Origin: Maratus speciosus
Lineage: Eukaryota > Arthropoda > Arachnida > Araneae > Salticidae
Direction of reading: 5' to 3'
NCBI GenBank assembly: GCA_963932465.1
Contig: OZ010786.1
Span: 274,010,411-274,074,410, forward strand
Length of the DNA stretch: 64,000 nt
Under the pieces are notes generated by a model that saw nothing but the letters and a program-made list of their open reading frames with translations, was not told the DNA's origin and ran no database searches. Both the position numbers and the translations under genes were made by a program. This document shows positions 46,331 to 56,440 of this stretch, piece after piece (the first letter of the stretch is position 1; each line of letters starts with the position of its first letter).

Positions 46331-47785
46331 TCTATAATCTGCTAATTTTGGGTAAGGTGCATCTGTTAGCTTTGTTTTGATGCAAGTTTCACAACTTGTG
46401 TCATGTTTACATTTATTTATTTGTATTCCTTTCGCTAGGTGTTTTTCTCCGATTTGTTTGATAGATGCAAAATGTTTTTGGCCAAACCTTCTGTGCCATA
46501 GTTCTATGCAATTATTATCCTTAAAAGTATAAGTTTTATTTACATAGTTTATGTTTGGGCTTTCATTTGCTAATTGAATTTCATATAAGTTATTTTTCTT
46601 TATCGCTTCCAGGCGGGTTATTCCGTTAAATGTTAAGTTACATTTATCATTTTTTAATAAAATCTCGCATCCATTTTCTGTAGCTTTACTAACGGAAAAA
46701 AGATTTGATTCAATATCAGGAACAAATAAAACATCGTTAAGTGTTATGTTGTGTGTTTCACCGTCTGAAGTTATTGTGTTTATTAGTGTATTTCCTGATC
46801 CATAAGAAACTAATTTGTTTCCATTCGCAATAACAACATTAGTTTTTTCATTTGATTTAATTTCTGTAAATAAATGTTGATCATTTGTTATGTGACTGGA
46901 ACTGCTACTGTCAACTATCCATGCTTTGTTATTGCACGGTTTTATTATAAACACACAATGTTTATTACCTTGATGACTTTCATATTCATTGCAATCGGCA
47001 TTTTTATCCGAATTTGATACATAATCATTTCTAACATTTTTATCATCCTTTTGGAAAACAAGAGAAGAATTAAAATTTTTCTTGTAGTTTTGTTTGTAAT
47101 TTGTATTATGTGAAGGATTGTTTTGTTTATTTTTATAATTATTATTATGCCAGCATTCTTTAGTGGAATGGTTTTTTAATTTGCAATTTGAACAGTATTT
47201 TTGTTCCTTTTTATATCCCACATTATTGAATTTGTATCCTGCATTGTTAAATTTCTTCATAGTTTTGAATGCTCTAGCAGTATTTTCAGATGATTCTGAA
47301 CTATCGCTTCTGCGATTATATTCGTCAATCAATTTACTTTTTATAAAAGTAAGTGTCAATTTTTCTTCATTTCGGGATTCAAGTGCCGTTATCAGTGTGT
47401 CATAAGAAGCTGGTAAGCTACACAGCAAAAGTCCTGAAATATGATTATCTTTTATAGTTTCACCAATTGCTGATAACTTGTCGATCAACTCAAGTATGTT
47501 TGTGATATGCTTAACCATATCACCACCTTCAGGTAATTTTGTGCTATACAACTTGCGTAAAAGGTATAGCTTGCTAGATAAATTACTTCTTTCTTGAATT
47601 GCTTTTAAAGTGTTCCAGGTATCTCTAGCATTTTTAATGTTTTTTACGTGGGCAATCTGCCTATCCTCAATGCTGAGGTTAATTATAGCCCTTGCCTTCC
47701 GGTCCTTTTTGGACCAATCGGTTGTAATTGGGTTTGGTGGTTCATCAGTAATGATCTCAAAAAGATCTTCTTTTATGAGAAGCAT
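46325..47785 (-). pseudogene. Copia gag, protease and integrase zinc domain
   Basis: A 505-codon frame, in order: a gag helical region starting IEMLLIKEDLFEII; a CCHC zinc knuckle CSNCKLKNHSTKEC near residue 200; the protease site WIVDSSSSSHIT; and the integrase HHCC zinc domain (LWHRRFGQKHF to CETCIKTKL). The protease triad is normally Asp-Ser-Gly and reads Asp-Ser-Ser here, so proteolysis is probably lost. The N-terminal 20-30 residues are frame-shifted (a related frame upstream ends near 47865). The Met at 47785 is thus internal rather than the true start. Confidence 0.9.
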
Positions 47786-48737
47786 CTCGATTTTAGATTT
47801 TCAAACATTATAATTTCAAGTTGAGCTTCTCTATTATCTGTGCATCTTTCGCTGAAGTCATTTTTAACACTTTCCAATAAAGTTGAAATGTGTTTATGCA
47901 TTTGGTTTGTCTGTCTGTCTGTACGCGCTCTAACTCCCGTAAATATACTTGGATCATTCTGAAATTATTGGATGTTAGTGACATCTACCATAGCACGAAC
48001 GCTATTGCAAATGAAGTTTGTAGCATGTTTAGTTCATTTACTGGGGCAGTCAAAAGTTTTCCGTTACATTACAGCCTATGGGAAAAAATCTTTTAAAATG
48101 ATTTTTAATGATATTACATGCTTTCAAACATAATAAAATTTATATGCATTTATCATTAACACGTTCCAACAAAGTTGAAAAGTGTGTATGCATTCATTTT
48201 TTCTGCCCGTCTGTACGCGCTTTAACTCCCGTAAATATACTCGGATCATTCTGAAATTTTTGGATGTTAGTGACCTCTACCATAGCACAAACCCTATTGC
48301 AAATGAAGTTTGTAGCATGTTTAGTTCATTTACAGGGGCAGTCAAAATTTTCCGTTACATTATGGCCTATGGGAAAAAATCGTTTAAAATGATTTTTAAT
48401 GATGTTACATGCTTTCAAACATAATAAAATTGATATGCATTTATCAAGTGCACTAAAATATGCATTCCGTAGAACATGCGCTGCAAAGAATAAATATTAT
48501 TCATTTACAGGGCCACACAAAAGAATTCTGTTACATAATGATATATGGGTGGAGGGAATTTTTTCCGGCGTACTTTAATTATGTTAAATTATTTCATGTA
48601 TAATGGAATTGATATACGTTGATGAGGTTTACTATAACTTATTTCATATATAATACGAAGTGCATAGCATTTACAGGGACACACAAAAGATTTCAGATAC
48701 TATATTGTATCCGAAGTATTGTATGGTAGCGATGTGT

Positions 48738-49760
48738 CACGTTGTGAATGCGCCATTTTGTCGCATCCGCGAATCGGCATTTGCACATGGCAATATCTCC
48801 CATTTTTAAACTTAATTTTGTCTTTTTCGTAATTTCCCTTTAGTATTTTATTGTTTCAACTTTCCCATTATTCGGCATTTATTATTCCCTGTAATTTGAC
48901 ACAACCCTTTTAATCCTATGGCGATTCCTTCATTTTTCGACCTACCGTTCACTAAAATCGCCGATCTTTTTTTTTCAAGTTGCTTCTACTTGAATTCATA
49001 TCGGGCGCCATTTTACCGGCTGCTGCGGGAGAGAAAGATTCCTCCTTCCCTCCCATGCCGTCCGGAGCGTTCCGCTTTTTCTCGTTTATCGCTCTTTTGG
49101 CGTTCTGCGCTGACTTGCTCTTTGGCGTTGTGCGTACGCTGTTTTTCTGCTTCGCGCGCTGATTGGCCACGGTCACTGGTCGACTCGCCAATCTGGTGTG
49201 CATTTGGGCTTATAGGATCACCAGGCAGATTTGCAGTCAGTATTACCTGTGACTTAGAGAGTGTCGCATCGCGGAAAGTTTTTAAACGAGATTCCCCTGG
49301 CAAGGGGATCCACGTGGGTCTGCCGTATGCCGCGTTTCCTTTTTGATCTCCCGTTTTCCGGGAATTCTGTAAAAACTTGAAACTACGTCTACCAGCACTC
49401 CAAACTTCAGCCACAAAATGCAGTTTAAAATAAAAAAAGGTTTCATGTACAAGAAATAGTGTCATCTATTTTGTCCCTCTTCCTTTTACAGCAGCATGTG
49501 CACATCCAGGTTGAAGTTTTTGAAAAAAGTATTTAAATCAACGCCGTCCCTGGTAAGCTCTTTTTAATATTATTCTTCTCTGTGCAAGACGAAGCAGAAT
49601 GATGAAATTATATTATTTCGGTGAAAACAACAGCGAAAGGAAATCTGTGTTATTGACACTTCGCAAAAGCACGTGGAACTTCGGGTTAGCCTTAGCACGT
49701 GTGACTGTAATAACGCCACTATACGCTTCCTCCTCTATTGTGACTTTTTGTTATGTGATA
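48738..49760 (+). other. Foreign GC-rich block inside Helentron-like element (probable captured host DNA)
   Basis: Alignment with copy 1 (14281-14310 region, minus strand) runs through ...TAGCG and resumes at GAAATGCATTTTTAATTATG. The intervening ~1.0 kb is absent from copy 1. Its centre (48960-49350) is far richer in G+C and CpG than any neighbour. It has promoter-like words (GCGCCATTTT, a reverse CCAAT in GCTGATTGGCCAC) and ends with an acceptor-exon-donor unit at 49492-49552. Helitron-class elements are known to capture host genomic segments with introns. An ordinary insertion of another element is the alternative, but no TIRs were found. Confidence 0.55.
49492..49552 (+). CDS. Candidate captured first coding exon
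   Basis: A strong acceptor (CTCTTCCTTTTACAG) and donor (CCCTG|GTAAGC) bound a 61-base exon. In one frame an ATG at 49496 opens MCTSRLKFLKKVFKSTPSL and reaches the donor in phase 0; the other two frames have stops. The exon lies about 150 bases after the GC-rich, promoter-like block. I do not recognise the peptide. It may be a relic of a host gene's translation start carried by the transposon. A chance exon-like signal is possible because it is short. Confidence 0.4.
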
Positions 49761-50562
49761 CGATGATTGCTGGAAATGCATTTTTAATTATGTTATGCGC
49801 TTCTATGTTTCACTGTATTTGTGCATTGTATATGATGTGTATAAATGCTGTAATTCATATACAGGGATACACAAAAGAATTCGTAATGGTTACTGGGTAT
49901 GATTGTAAATTGCTCAAAGGTGGTTTTTAAATGAGTTATGCATTTTTACGCTGAATTGCACTTTGTTTACTAAGAAATGTTTGTAGATAAAATTATATAC
50001 AGCGTCACATAAAGAATTGGAAACATGGCCGTCTATAAATGAAAATTTGATTCCAGTAGTTTTAAGAGTGTTTTACTTTGAATTAAACTTTAGTTAAATA
50101 GTGGCGTGTAATAAACGTACTAGGTTAACTACAGGGTTGTACAAAAGTATACAAGTATGTTTCCATCTATTCGTATAAATTGCTGAAAGAGAAATTTCAA
50201 GCTGTTATTCGTTTTCTTGCTAAACTAAATTTCCCCATTATATAGCATATATATCAACCTACAGATCAAATACAGAGCTGTTCAAAAGAATTGGAATACA
50301 TATTTGATATGGATGGTAACTGCTGAAATCAGTTTTTCAAATGTTTTATGCGTTTTCTAAAATGTTTACTTAGTTCTTTTATATAAATTATTTCCCTAAA
50401 TAACGAAGTTTTGTTAAAGCATACAGGAAGTGTTGGAAAGTGTTTCATAATCTATGCTTAATGCATGATCTTTCTTACTTTTTAAATTCTGTTACCACCT
50501 TTTAATTTTCAAATAAACCCTTTTATTAAATTATCATATACTTATATTTAATATTTAAGGAA

Positions 50563-50585
50563 GGCAGCGCGTCAGTCTCATAATC
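50563..50585 (-). other. Copia primer-binding site for elongator tRNA-Met half
   Basis: The plus strand reads GGCAGCGCGTCAGTCTCATA followed by ATC, which is the D-arm to anticodon-loop stretch of metazoan elongator tRNA-Met (CAU anticodon). The element's sense strand is therefore complementary to that tRNA. It lies two bases from the LTR edge (50588), exactly where a primer-binding site must be. Pairing stops just after the anticodon loop, not at the tRNA 3' end, so the primer would be a 5' tRNA half, as shown for Drosophila copia with initiator tRNA-Met. Confidence 0.8.
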
Positions 50586-50587
50586 AT

Positions 50588-51274
50588 TGTTGGATGATAA
50601 AAAATGAGACTTACGTGATATAATAATAATCACATTAAATTAAATCATAATATAAAGATAAGGTAAATCTGCTTACCTTGTGCTTCATGATCTTTTCTGT
50701 ATATCCAATAAAAGGTTGGTTTAATCCATGATAAAGCTGAAATGAAATATCCTGTGTAGCTGCACCTATAAGAACTTTTTTTTTTATTTACTGTGTGTAT
50801 CTTTTACTCATATGTATCCCGTGAGTTTTGCAGAATATTTTGGTTTAAACTACTATTTTTATATATCTTAAAATACAAAACTGGAGCGTACAGTTTTGCT
50901 CCTATCTAGTTACATTACTTCACACACACTAAAAAAGTATAATATACAAAAACATTACTGATGCTTGATTAATAACATAAATAAAAAGTCTAGATTATAT
51001 ATATATTAATAAAGCACTTATTGTAATTTAAAGTCACTAAATTAATAATATAGTTCTTTGAGCTGTCAAAATTGCAGCTTCTTAATCTAAATGTTTATGC
51101 AGTTTTTGATTGGCACATTAGATAAACTAGGAAGTCATTTTCTATTTTCCTGGCATGATGGGTGAAAAAGTAATCAAGTCTTGTTTATGACAGACATTAA
51201 GTGTTTTTGAAAAACAGTTTATCTTGATTTATAATGAGTTTATCTAATTCTGAAAGAGATTAGTATTTCCAACA
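50588..51274 (-). repeat. Copia 5' LTR, complete
   Basis: On the minus strand it starts TGTTGGAAATACTAATC and ends CATCCAACA, giving TGTTGGA/TCCAACA inverted tips and the TG...CA rule. Length is 687 bases. The boundary at 50588 is fixed by the adjacent primer-binding site, and that at 51274 by the match to the 3' LTR start. The LTR should carry the promoter and polyadenylation signals; no specific element could be picked with confidence. Confidence 0.85.
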
Positions 51275-51597
51275 GAGTTTTGCTTATATTCAGGTGATTA
51301 ACCACCACCTGATATTTTAACCGTAAAAATAACTAAGTATTCAAAAGCTCTCTTTTTCAGACGACAATATACAAATTGCATAGTCAATTCTGGTTGTCTC
51401 GCGGTTGCATGCTCTTTAAATGCCTCATGGTGCTGGTATGTTTTGTACTGTTATTCTCCTCTCTAGGTAACTCTTGGTGATGTGTCTTAGACGATTTCAA
51501 AAACAAACTTGTAATAAATGTAAAAGAAAATAGATTTGTGATTAACCTCAACCACCATATAAAGAATTGTAATCCAGTTCATAAGGATAAAACTAAA
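51275..51597. other. No gene seen
   Basis: Short AT-rich stretch between the copia LTR and a Tigger-like element. Confidence 0.5.
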
Positions 51598-52180
51598 TAC
51601 AGTAGAAGCCCGATATAACGCGGTTGTTGGGAGACATGTTTCACACCCGCGTTATAGCTTAACTGCGGTATATCGACCTTATATATACACTTACCCACTT
51701 TGTGAAATGTAATTATCTTTATCGTTCATTGAACACAAACTTAATCTTGCACTGTCTTTAAAAAGTCCGTAAGTGTTGTTTGGCGAACTGAGGTGTTTCA
51801 TTTCTTTTCGGGATATTGTTTCACTCTAGCAAGATGGAGTAGATGAACACTATCTCAATCGTCTTGCCTCTCCCTCCACGAAATTACCTTCGTTAAATGT
51901 GAAATGAATTCACTAACATGTGGAACGTTGTCATTCATTACCACATCATTTTCAATTTCATCATCATCATTATCCTGCTCACTGCAATTTTTAGGCGTTA
52001 CAGCATCAATAATATCCTGATCTGTTTGTTAAGCGTTTTATGAAGAATATTGCTTCACTGAAATTTTAAACGCCAAATTTATCCTAAAATTGATCCTTTT
52101 TTTGGGGGGGACATACATTTCCCCGCGTTAAATCCGAATTCTCGGTATATCGGACCGCGCTATTTCGGGCTTCTACTGTA
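51598..52180 (-). mobile_element. Tigger-like element with transposase tail
   Basis: Inverted ends TACAGTAGAAGCCCGATATA (left) and TACAGTAGAAGCCCGAAATA (right, minus strand), each followed by a CGCGG-like motif and bounded by TA. 'CGCGTTATA'/'CGGTATATCG' words repeat near both ends. The interior keeps a transposase-tail frame on the minus strand (51853-52022). At 583 bp it is an internal-deletion derivative. Confidence 0.85.
51853..52022 (-). pseudogene. Pogo/Tigger transposase C-terminal tail remnant
   Basis: The minus-strand frame reads QTDQDIIDAVTPKNCSEQ, then an acidic run DNDDDEIENDVV, then VPHVSEFISHLTKVISW and a stop. Pogo/Tigger/jerky transposases end with this kind of acidic linker followed by a short amphipathic helix. 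Its position inside matching TIRs, in the expected orientation, supports it. The catalytic core is deleted. Confidence 0.6.
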
Positions 52181-52713
52181 CTTTTGAACCTGAATTCAAA
52201 AATATAAATTAATTTCCAATTCATTTTATTTGGAAAATAATGCATTTTTATACTTCAATACAACTGTTAAATGAGCATTCAAGAAACTGAAAACATTTTT
52301 TACTTTCTTGAAAAACATAGCTATTTGATTTGTTACTTTGTAAATAGGGTATAGTATTAGTGATGGGCGATTTCGATTTTTTTAATCGATTTAATCGATA
52401 CTATGGCCAACTCGATTTAATCGATACTATGAATTTTTTAATCGATGTCTCTAAGACAAAATAAGGTAATATAATTTTCATTTTCCTTAAAAAATTGAAG
52501 ATAAGTAGTTGGATGTGCCAATCCCAAAACTTACATCTGCCTCATAAATGTTAAAACTTCAAAATTCGCTATCACAGTGTCAAATTTAAATGATAACCTA
52601 TGCGCATCATAAGGATTTAAAAAGGATAGGTTCGTTGAAGTATGTGCATTTTAAAAGAAAATATAAGCATTGCATTTTCCTAACAAATCATTGAATTTTG
52701 GCCCACACCCTCT

Positions 52714-52851
52714 TAGGCTAATGTCAGACAAACGTCTTTTTGCACGCTTTTTTTGCTCTTACGCCATCCCTACACCTTCGCTATCATGTGTAGGGATGGT
52801 GTAAGAGCGAAAAAAAAGCGTGCAAAAAGACGTTCGTCTGATATTAGCCTA
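52714..52851. repeat. 138-bp near-perfect hairpin
   Basis: Arms of about 63 bases beginning TAGGCTAATGTCAGACAAAC pair with the right half with only a few mismatches around a loop of about 12 bases (CTTCGCTATCAT). A transcript would form a long, almost unbroken stem. It is probably a palindromic MITE, and a small-RNA precursor role is possible but unproven. Confidence 0.8.
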
Positions 52852-53167
52852 GATGTCCACAACGGAAAATCCCAATTCAAAGAGCATAAAAGCGGCAGCT
52901 GTTGGGCAGTATACACCCAAGGCTAATAAGGATCTATTTATCTGAAAGTGTAACATAATATGAAGTTTGATTAAATTCTGTGCATTAGTTTTGAGATATG
53001 GCTATCACGAATATCATGCAAAAAAAAAAAAAAAAAAAAACAGTATAACCTGTTACACGAAAAACTCAGGAACAACTTATGTCAATGACACATAATATTA
53101 AGTTTGATGAAATTCCGGTCATTACTTCTTGAGATATTATCGCTAATATCGTGTAAATTCTGAAAAA

Positions 53168-53370
53168 CAGTGTTAAATTCAGGGGCTGGTACAGGTGGAC
53201 AATTCCCCCCCCCCCCCTTCCCCGGAACATTGAAATGTCCCTCATGAAGATTTGAGATTTTATGCTTAATGGACAAAAGTCCAATTCTTCCCCCCCCCCC
53301 CCCGAAACTAGGATGTCCCTCTCCAGAACCATAGAAATCCTCCCGGAGAAAATGCCTGAATTCAACACTG
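53168..53370. mobile_element. CAGTGTTGAATTCAG-type MITE
   Basis: Ends CAGTGTTAAATTCAGGGG and, on the minus strand, CAGTGTTGAATTCAGGC. The flanks CTGAAAAA and CTAAAAAA agree with an 8-bp hAT-type target duplication (7/8). The interior holds two C runs and TTTGAGATTTTATGCTTAAT. The apparent frames here (53066-53395) are repeat-derived. Confidence 0.75.
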
Positions 53371-53519
53371 CTAAAAAAAAGCAGCATGGCAGCACAACCT
53401 GTTATATCATTTACACGAAAACCTAATCATGAACAACTTATGTCAGAATATTAAGTTTGATGAAATTCCGTTCATTAGTTCTTGAGATATGATCCCTTAA
53501 ATCGTTTAAATCCAGAAAA

Positions 53520-53711
53520 ACGTGTTGAATTCCGGGGGTAGCCCGGAGGGACATGCCCCCCCCCCCCTTGCAACATTCAAATGTCCCCCCCCCCAGAAGG
53601 TTTGAGATTTTATGCTTAATGTACAAAAGTCCAATCCCCTTCCCCTCTGAACTGTCCCTCTCTGGATCCGCAGAAATCCCTCCCGGAGAAAATTGTCTGA
53701 ATTCAACACTG
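53520..53711. mobile_element. CAGTGTTGAATTCAG-type MITE, second copy
   Basis: The left end is GTGTTGAATTCCGGGGG and the right end GAATTCAACACTG. It has the same interior words (TTTGAGATTTTATGCTTAAT, GTACAAAAGTCCAAT) and C runs as the copy at 53168. The left tip is slightly eroded. Confidence 0.7.
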
Positions 53712-54203
53712 CTGATAAAATCTGCATAACAACGCCCCCTATTGGGTGATTTACACCGAAATCTAATATGCAGCGATTTATGCTAACGTCTAACTGAATG
53801 TGAAGTTTGATGAAAATCCATGCATTAGTTCTTGAGATAGAGCTATTGCGAAAATCGGGAAAAATGCCGCAAAGCAGCGCCACCTGCCGGTAGATTTGCA
53901 TCAAAAAGTAATCAGCACCAATTTATATGAAAGTCTAATTGAATCTAAAGTTTCAACAGATTCCATGCATTAGTTCTTGAAATAGACCGCCACAATTTTT
54001 ATGTCAGAGACAAACAAATTGACAGACAGACAATGTATAAAAATAGTCAAATCGTATTCCAGACAAGATCTTCTAAAACTATAAATCCTTCGAAAACCGG
54101 AAGTCGAAATTTTTCACGAATCCAACGTTCCTTTTTCTAAAGGCAAAAGAAAGCAAGAAAAAATTAACGCATCGATTCTGCCCGTAAATTAAGATCAGAA
54201 ATG

Positions 54204-54400
54204 GCGAATCAATTCAGTTTCGATTCGATGCCAATCTTTAGATGCAGGCAGAATCGCTATTTTTTGATTTACTTCAATTCTTTAGATTTGGGCGAATCGA
54301 TTCAGTTCAGATTTGATGCCGATTTTTTAGATGCGGGTGAAATTGTTATTTTTTTATTTACTTCAATTCAAATCGCATCGCGCATGATCCACGATTCGGG
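54204..54400. repeat. 88-bp tandem duplication with GATTC words
   Basis: Two units start GCGAATCAATTCAGTTT (54204) and GCGAATCGATTCAGTTC (54292). They share TTTAGATGC and TTGATTTACTTCAATTC-like words. Their ATCGATTC content resembles the subterminal repeats of the hAT block that surrounds them. Confidence 0.7.
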
Positions 54401-54488
54401 TTGAATAGATTACTCCAATTTTACTGTTTTAGTGGCAGAATTGCTGTAAAATTTTGTATAAGAGCCGTTTTTTTTTTCTTTCTAGGTT

Positions 54489-54658
54489 CAGTGTTGAATG
54501 GCGGGTTGATTTCTAGACTGCTCCGGTCGGGATGGGGGGGGGGGGGATTTTAGAGTTCCGTAAGGGGGGATGCACATTTGTCCATTAAAAAGCATAAAAT
54601 CTCAAAACTTTCGGGAGGGACATTCCAATGTTCCTCCGGGCCACCCCCTGAATTCAAT
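54489..54658. mobile_element. CAGTGTTGAATTCAG-type MITE, third copy
   Basis: It starts CAGTGTTGAATGGCGGG and ends CCCCCTGAATTCAAT. The flanks TCTAGGTT and ACTAGGTT match 7/8. It is in the opposite orientation to the copy at 53168, with a G run near 54534-54546 in place of the C run. Confidence 0.65.
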
Positions 54659-55067
54659 ACTAGGTTAAATCGTTGTACTTTTGTTTAGAAGCCTAGTTAT
54701 TTGGGTTACTAGTTTATTATGTTGTATTTTTCAAGTTCGTCCCTTCTAATCCTTTCCGTCCCCCCCCCCCCTTCCTCCCCAATCTTAATTTACAGGGCCG
54801 TTCAAAATATGCATGCTATTTTAAAAATGCCCAATTCTCGTTCTATTTTATTATAAATCTGCATTTTGAAACCTTGACCAAAGATACATTTGAGGTCACC
54901 CCTCCCACCGTTTGAGACTTACCTGTCCCCCGGGGGGCATATTTATTGTTTATTCCAAACCATCTCGTGTAACATATTGTTGGAAAGCTTTTAATGTCCT
55001 CTTTTATTTTCTGCCCCCCCCCCCCCCACACACACACACACACTAGTTACACGCTCTTGGCACTTTT

Positions 55068-56440
55068 TAGCTCACAAGCTATCAAAGCCTGAGATCTAAT
55101 GTGCCCGTCGGTTTTGTATGCATGTATGTATGTACATACGTAACGCGATAACTCTTGATAGAAATATCCGATTTGCTTCAATTTTTTTCTATGTTCATTC
55201 TGCTAAGGCGCTTCCCTGATTAGTTTTGGTGGCTCATTGGTTAAGTATAAAGGGGAAATGGGGGGCTAATCCCCCCCCCCCCCTTAGCTTAGATAGATGG
55301 GTTTTTCATGTAGAATTATCAGATTTTCTTCAAATTTTGGTATACCGGTTAATTTTGATAACGAGTTTCTCTGATTATATTTGAAGGTTCATTGTTATAG
55401 TCTAAAGGGGGAAGGGGGGGACGAGGGGATAATACCCTCTCTAATTTAGATAGATGGGTTTTGCTATCTGATTTACTTGAAATTTGGTATATCAGTTTAT
55501 TCTGATAAGGCGCTTACCTAATTAAATTTAGAAGTTCATTGGTTAAATATGAAGGGGGGAACAGGGGCCTAATACCCCTTAATTTAGATAAATGTGTTTT
55601 GCTATCCGATTTGCTTCAAAATTGGTATACCGATTTGTTTCGATAAGGTGCTTCCCTGATGACATTTGGAGGGTCATTGGTTAAGTATAAAGAGGGAAAA
55701 CGGGGAGGGGCAATTACCCCCCCCCCTTAGTTTATTTTTCGAGGGGCATTATTCTTTGAAATAAGAGCATAATATACAGTTAGTGTGAATAGCCTGTGAG
55801 CTCAATGCCATGAGTTTAACTGGGCACTTATCTTTTTAGCTCACAGGCTATCAAAGCCTGAGAGCTAATGTGCCCGCAGTTTCTGTATGTATGTACATGT
55901 ACATACATAAAGTGATAACTCTCGATAGAAATATCCGATTTGCTTCAAATTTTTTTTCTAGGTTCATTCTCATAAAGTGCTTCCCTGATTAGTTTTGGAG
56001 GTTCATTGGTTAAGCATAAAGGACGGGGGTACGGGGGCTATCCCCCCCCCACACTTAGATAAATGCGTTTTTCATGCAGAATTATCAGATTTGCTTCAAT
56101 TTTGGTATACCGGTTAATTCTGATAAGACGCTTCCCTGATTAAATTTGGAGGTTCATTGTTTAAATATAAAGGGAGCAACAGGGTCTAACCCCCCCCCCC
56201 CCCCCCTTAATTTAGATAGGTTTTTCTATCTGATTTGCTTCAAATTTGGTAACCAGTTTATTCTGATAAAGCGCTTCCTTGATGAGATTTGGAGGCTTAT
56301 TGTTTAAGTATAGAGATGTGACGGGAGGGGGGGGGGGGTGATTCCTCCTTAATTTATTTTTCGAAAGGCATTCTTTGAAGTAAGAGTATAAAATACACTT
56401 AGTATGAATAGACTGTGAGCTCAATACCATCAGTTTAACT
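55068..56440. repeat. Helentron-type family B: two heads with ~180-200-bp units
   Basis: Two heads, at about 55068 and 55839, read AGCTCACAGGCTATCAAAGC followed by CTGAGAGCT, which folds as a hairpin (AGCTC.CAGGCT with AGCCTG.GAGCT). Each is followed by GTATGTATGTA/CATACAT microsatellite sequence and GATAACTC...GATAGAAATATCCGATTT. Tandem units then carry TTGGTATACCGGTTAATTC, AAGGCGCTTCCCTGATTA and GGTTCATTGGTTAAGTATAA. Each unit ends in a purine tract and a C run. TGTGAGCTCAAT tails close both copies (near 55795 and 56417). Confidence 0.75.

Larger units (their letters stand above)
47860..50478 (+). mobile_element. Helentron-like element, copy 2, inside copia leader
   Basis: This block is homologous, in reverse orientation, to most of 13348-15700. 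It starts at the TTTTTAACACTTTCC junction with copia gag. A TCTGTCTGTCTGT microsatellite (47909-47921) and CGCTCTAACTCCCGTAAATA follow. A ~295-base unit is then duplicated (47870-48150, 48165-48440). CAGGGACACACAAAAG-type phrases repeat to 50478, where homology ends. Compared with copy 1 it lacks the outer ~840 and ~300 bases and the terminal TIR/hairpin. It also contains an extra ~1-kb block at about 48738-49760. Confidence 0.75.
42904..51274 (-). mobile_element. Ty1/copia LTR retrotransposon with nested insertions
   Basis: Read on the minus strand: 5' LTR 51274-50588, primer-binding site 50585-50563, gag-protease-integrase-RT-RNase H 47865-43480, polypurine tract, and a 3' LTR remnant 43460-42904. 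Two foreign insertions are nested: a Helentron-like element in the leader (47860-50478) and a hAT-like element in the integrase/RT spacer (45294-45684). By eye the LTRs are about 97% identical over their shared ~555 bases. Frameshifts and a protease change make this copy non-autonomous. The far end of the 3' LTR is truncated, so no target duplication can be tested. Confidence 0.9.
52860..54170. repeat. Tandem ~130-150-bp units, Helentron-type family A (large copy)
   Basis: Units carry TGCATTAGTTCTTGAGATA, TCGTGTAAAT-like words, GCAGCATGGCAGC and TAATCAGCA-like words (near 52985, 53120, 53470, 53820, 53960). The array ends with GACAGACAGAC and AAAACCGGAAGTCGAAATTT, as at 3110-3200. On the minus strand the order is head, GTCTGTC microsatellite, then tandem units. 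Two MITEs (53168, 53520) have inserted into the array. Not coding. Confidence 0.75.

Noticed and set aside
48952..49465. Frames of 83, 142 and 150 codons on both strands
   Set aside because: They follow from the GC-rich block having few stops; the peptides are Arg/Ser/Lys-rich without motifs. The block is better read as promoter-like DNA plus a small exon.
50563..50585. tRNA-Met gene
   Set aside because: Only the D-arm to anticodon-loop portion is present, and it sits exactly at the LTR edge, so it is a primer-binding site.
50588..50709. A separate ~130-bp MITE shared with 35856-35990
   Set aside because: The adjacent primer-binding site and the TCCAACA tip show that it is the 3' part of the copia LTR.
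53066..53904. Several frames of 100-130 codons with Gly-rich stretches
   Set aside because: They run across MITE boundaries and C runs inside repeats, so they cannot be conserved genes.
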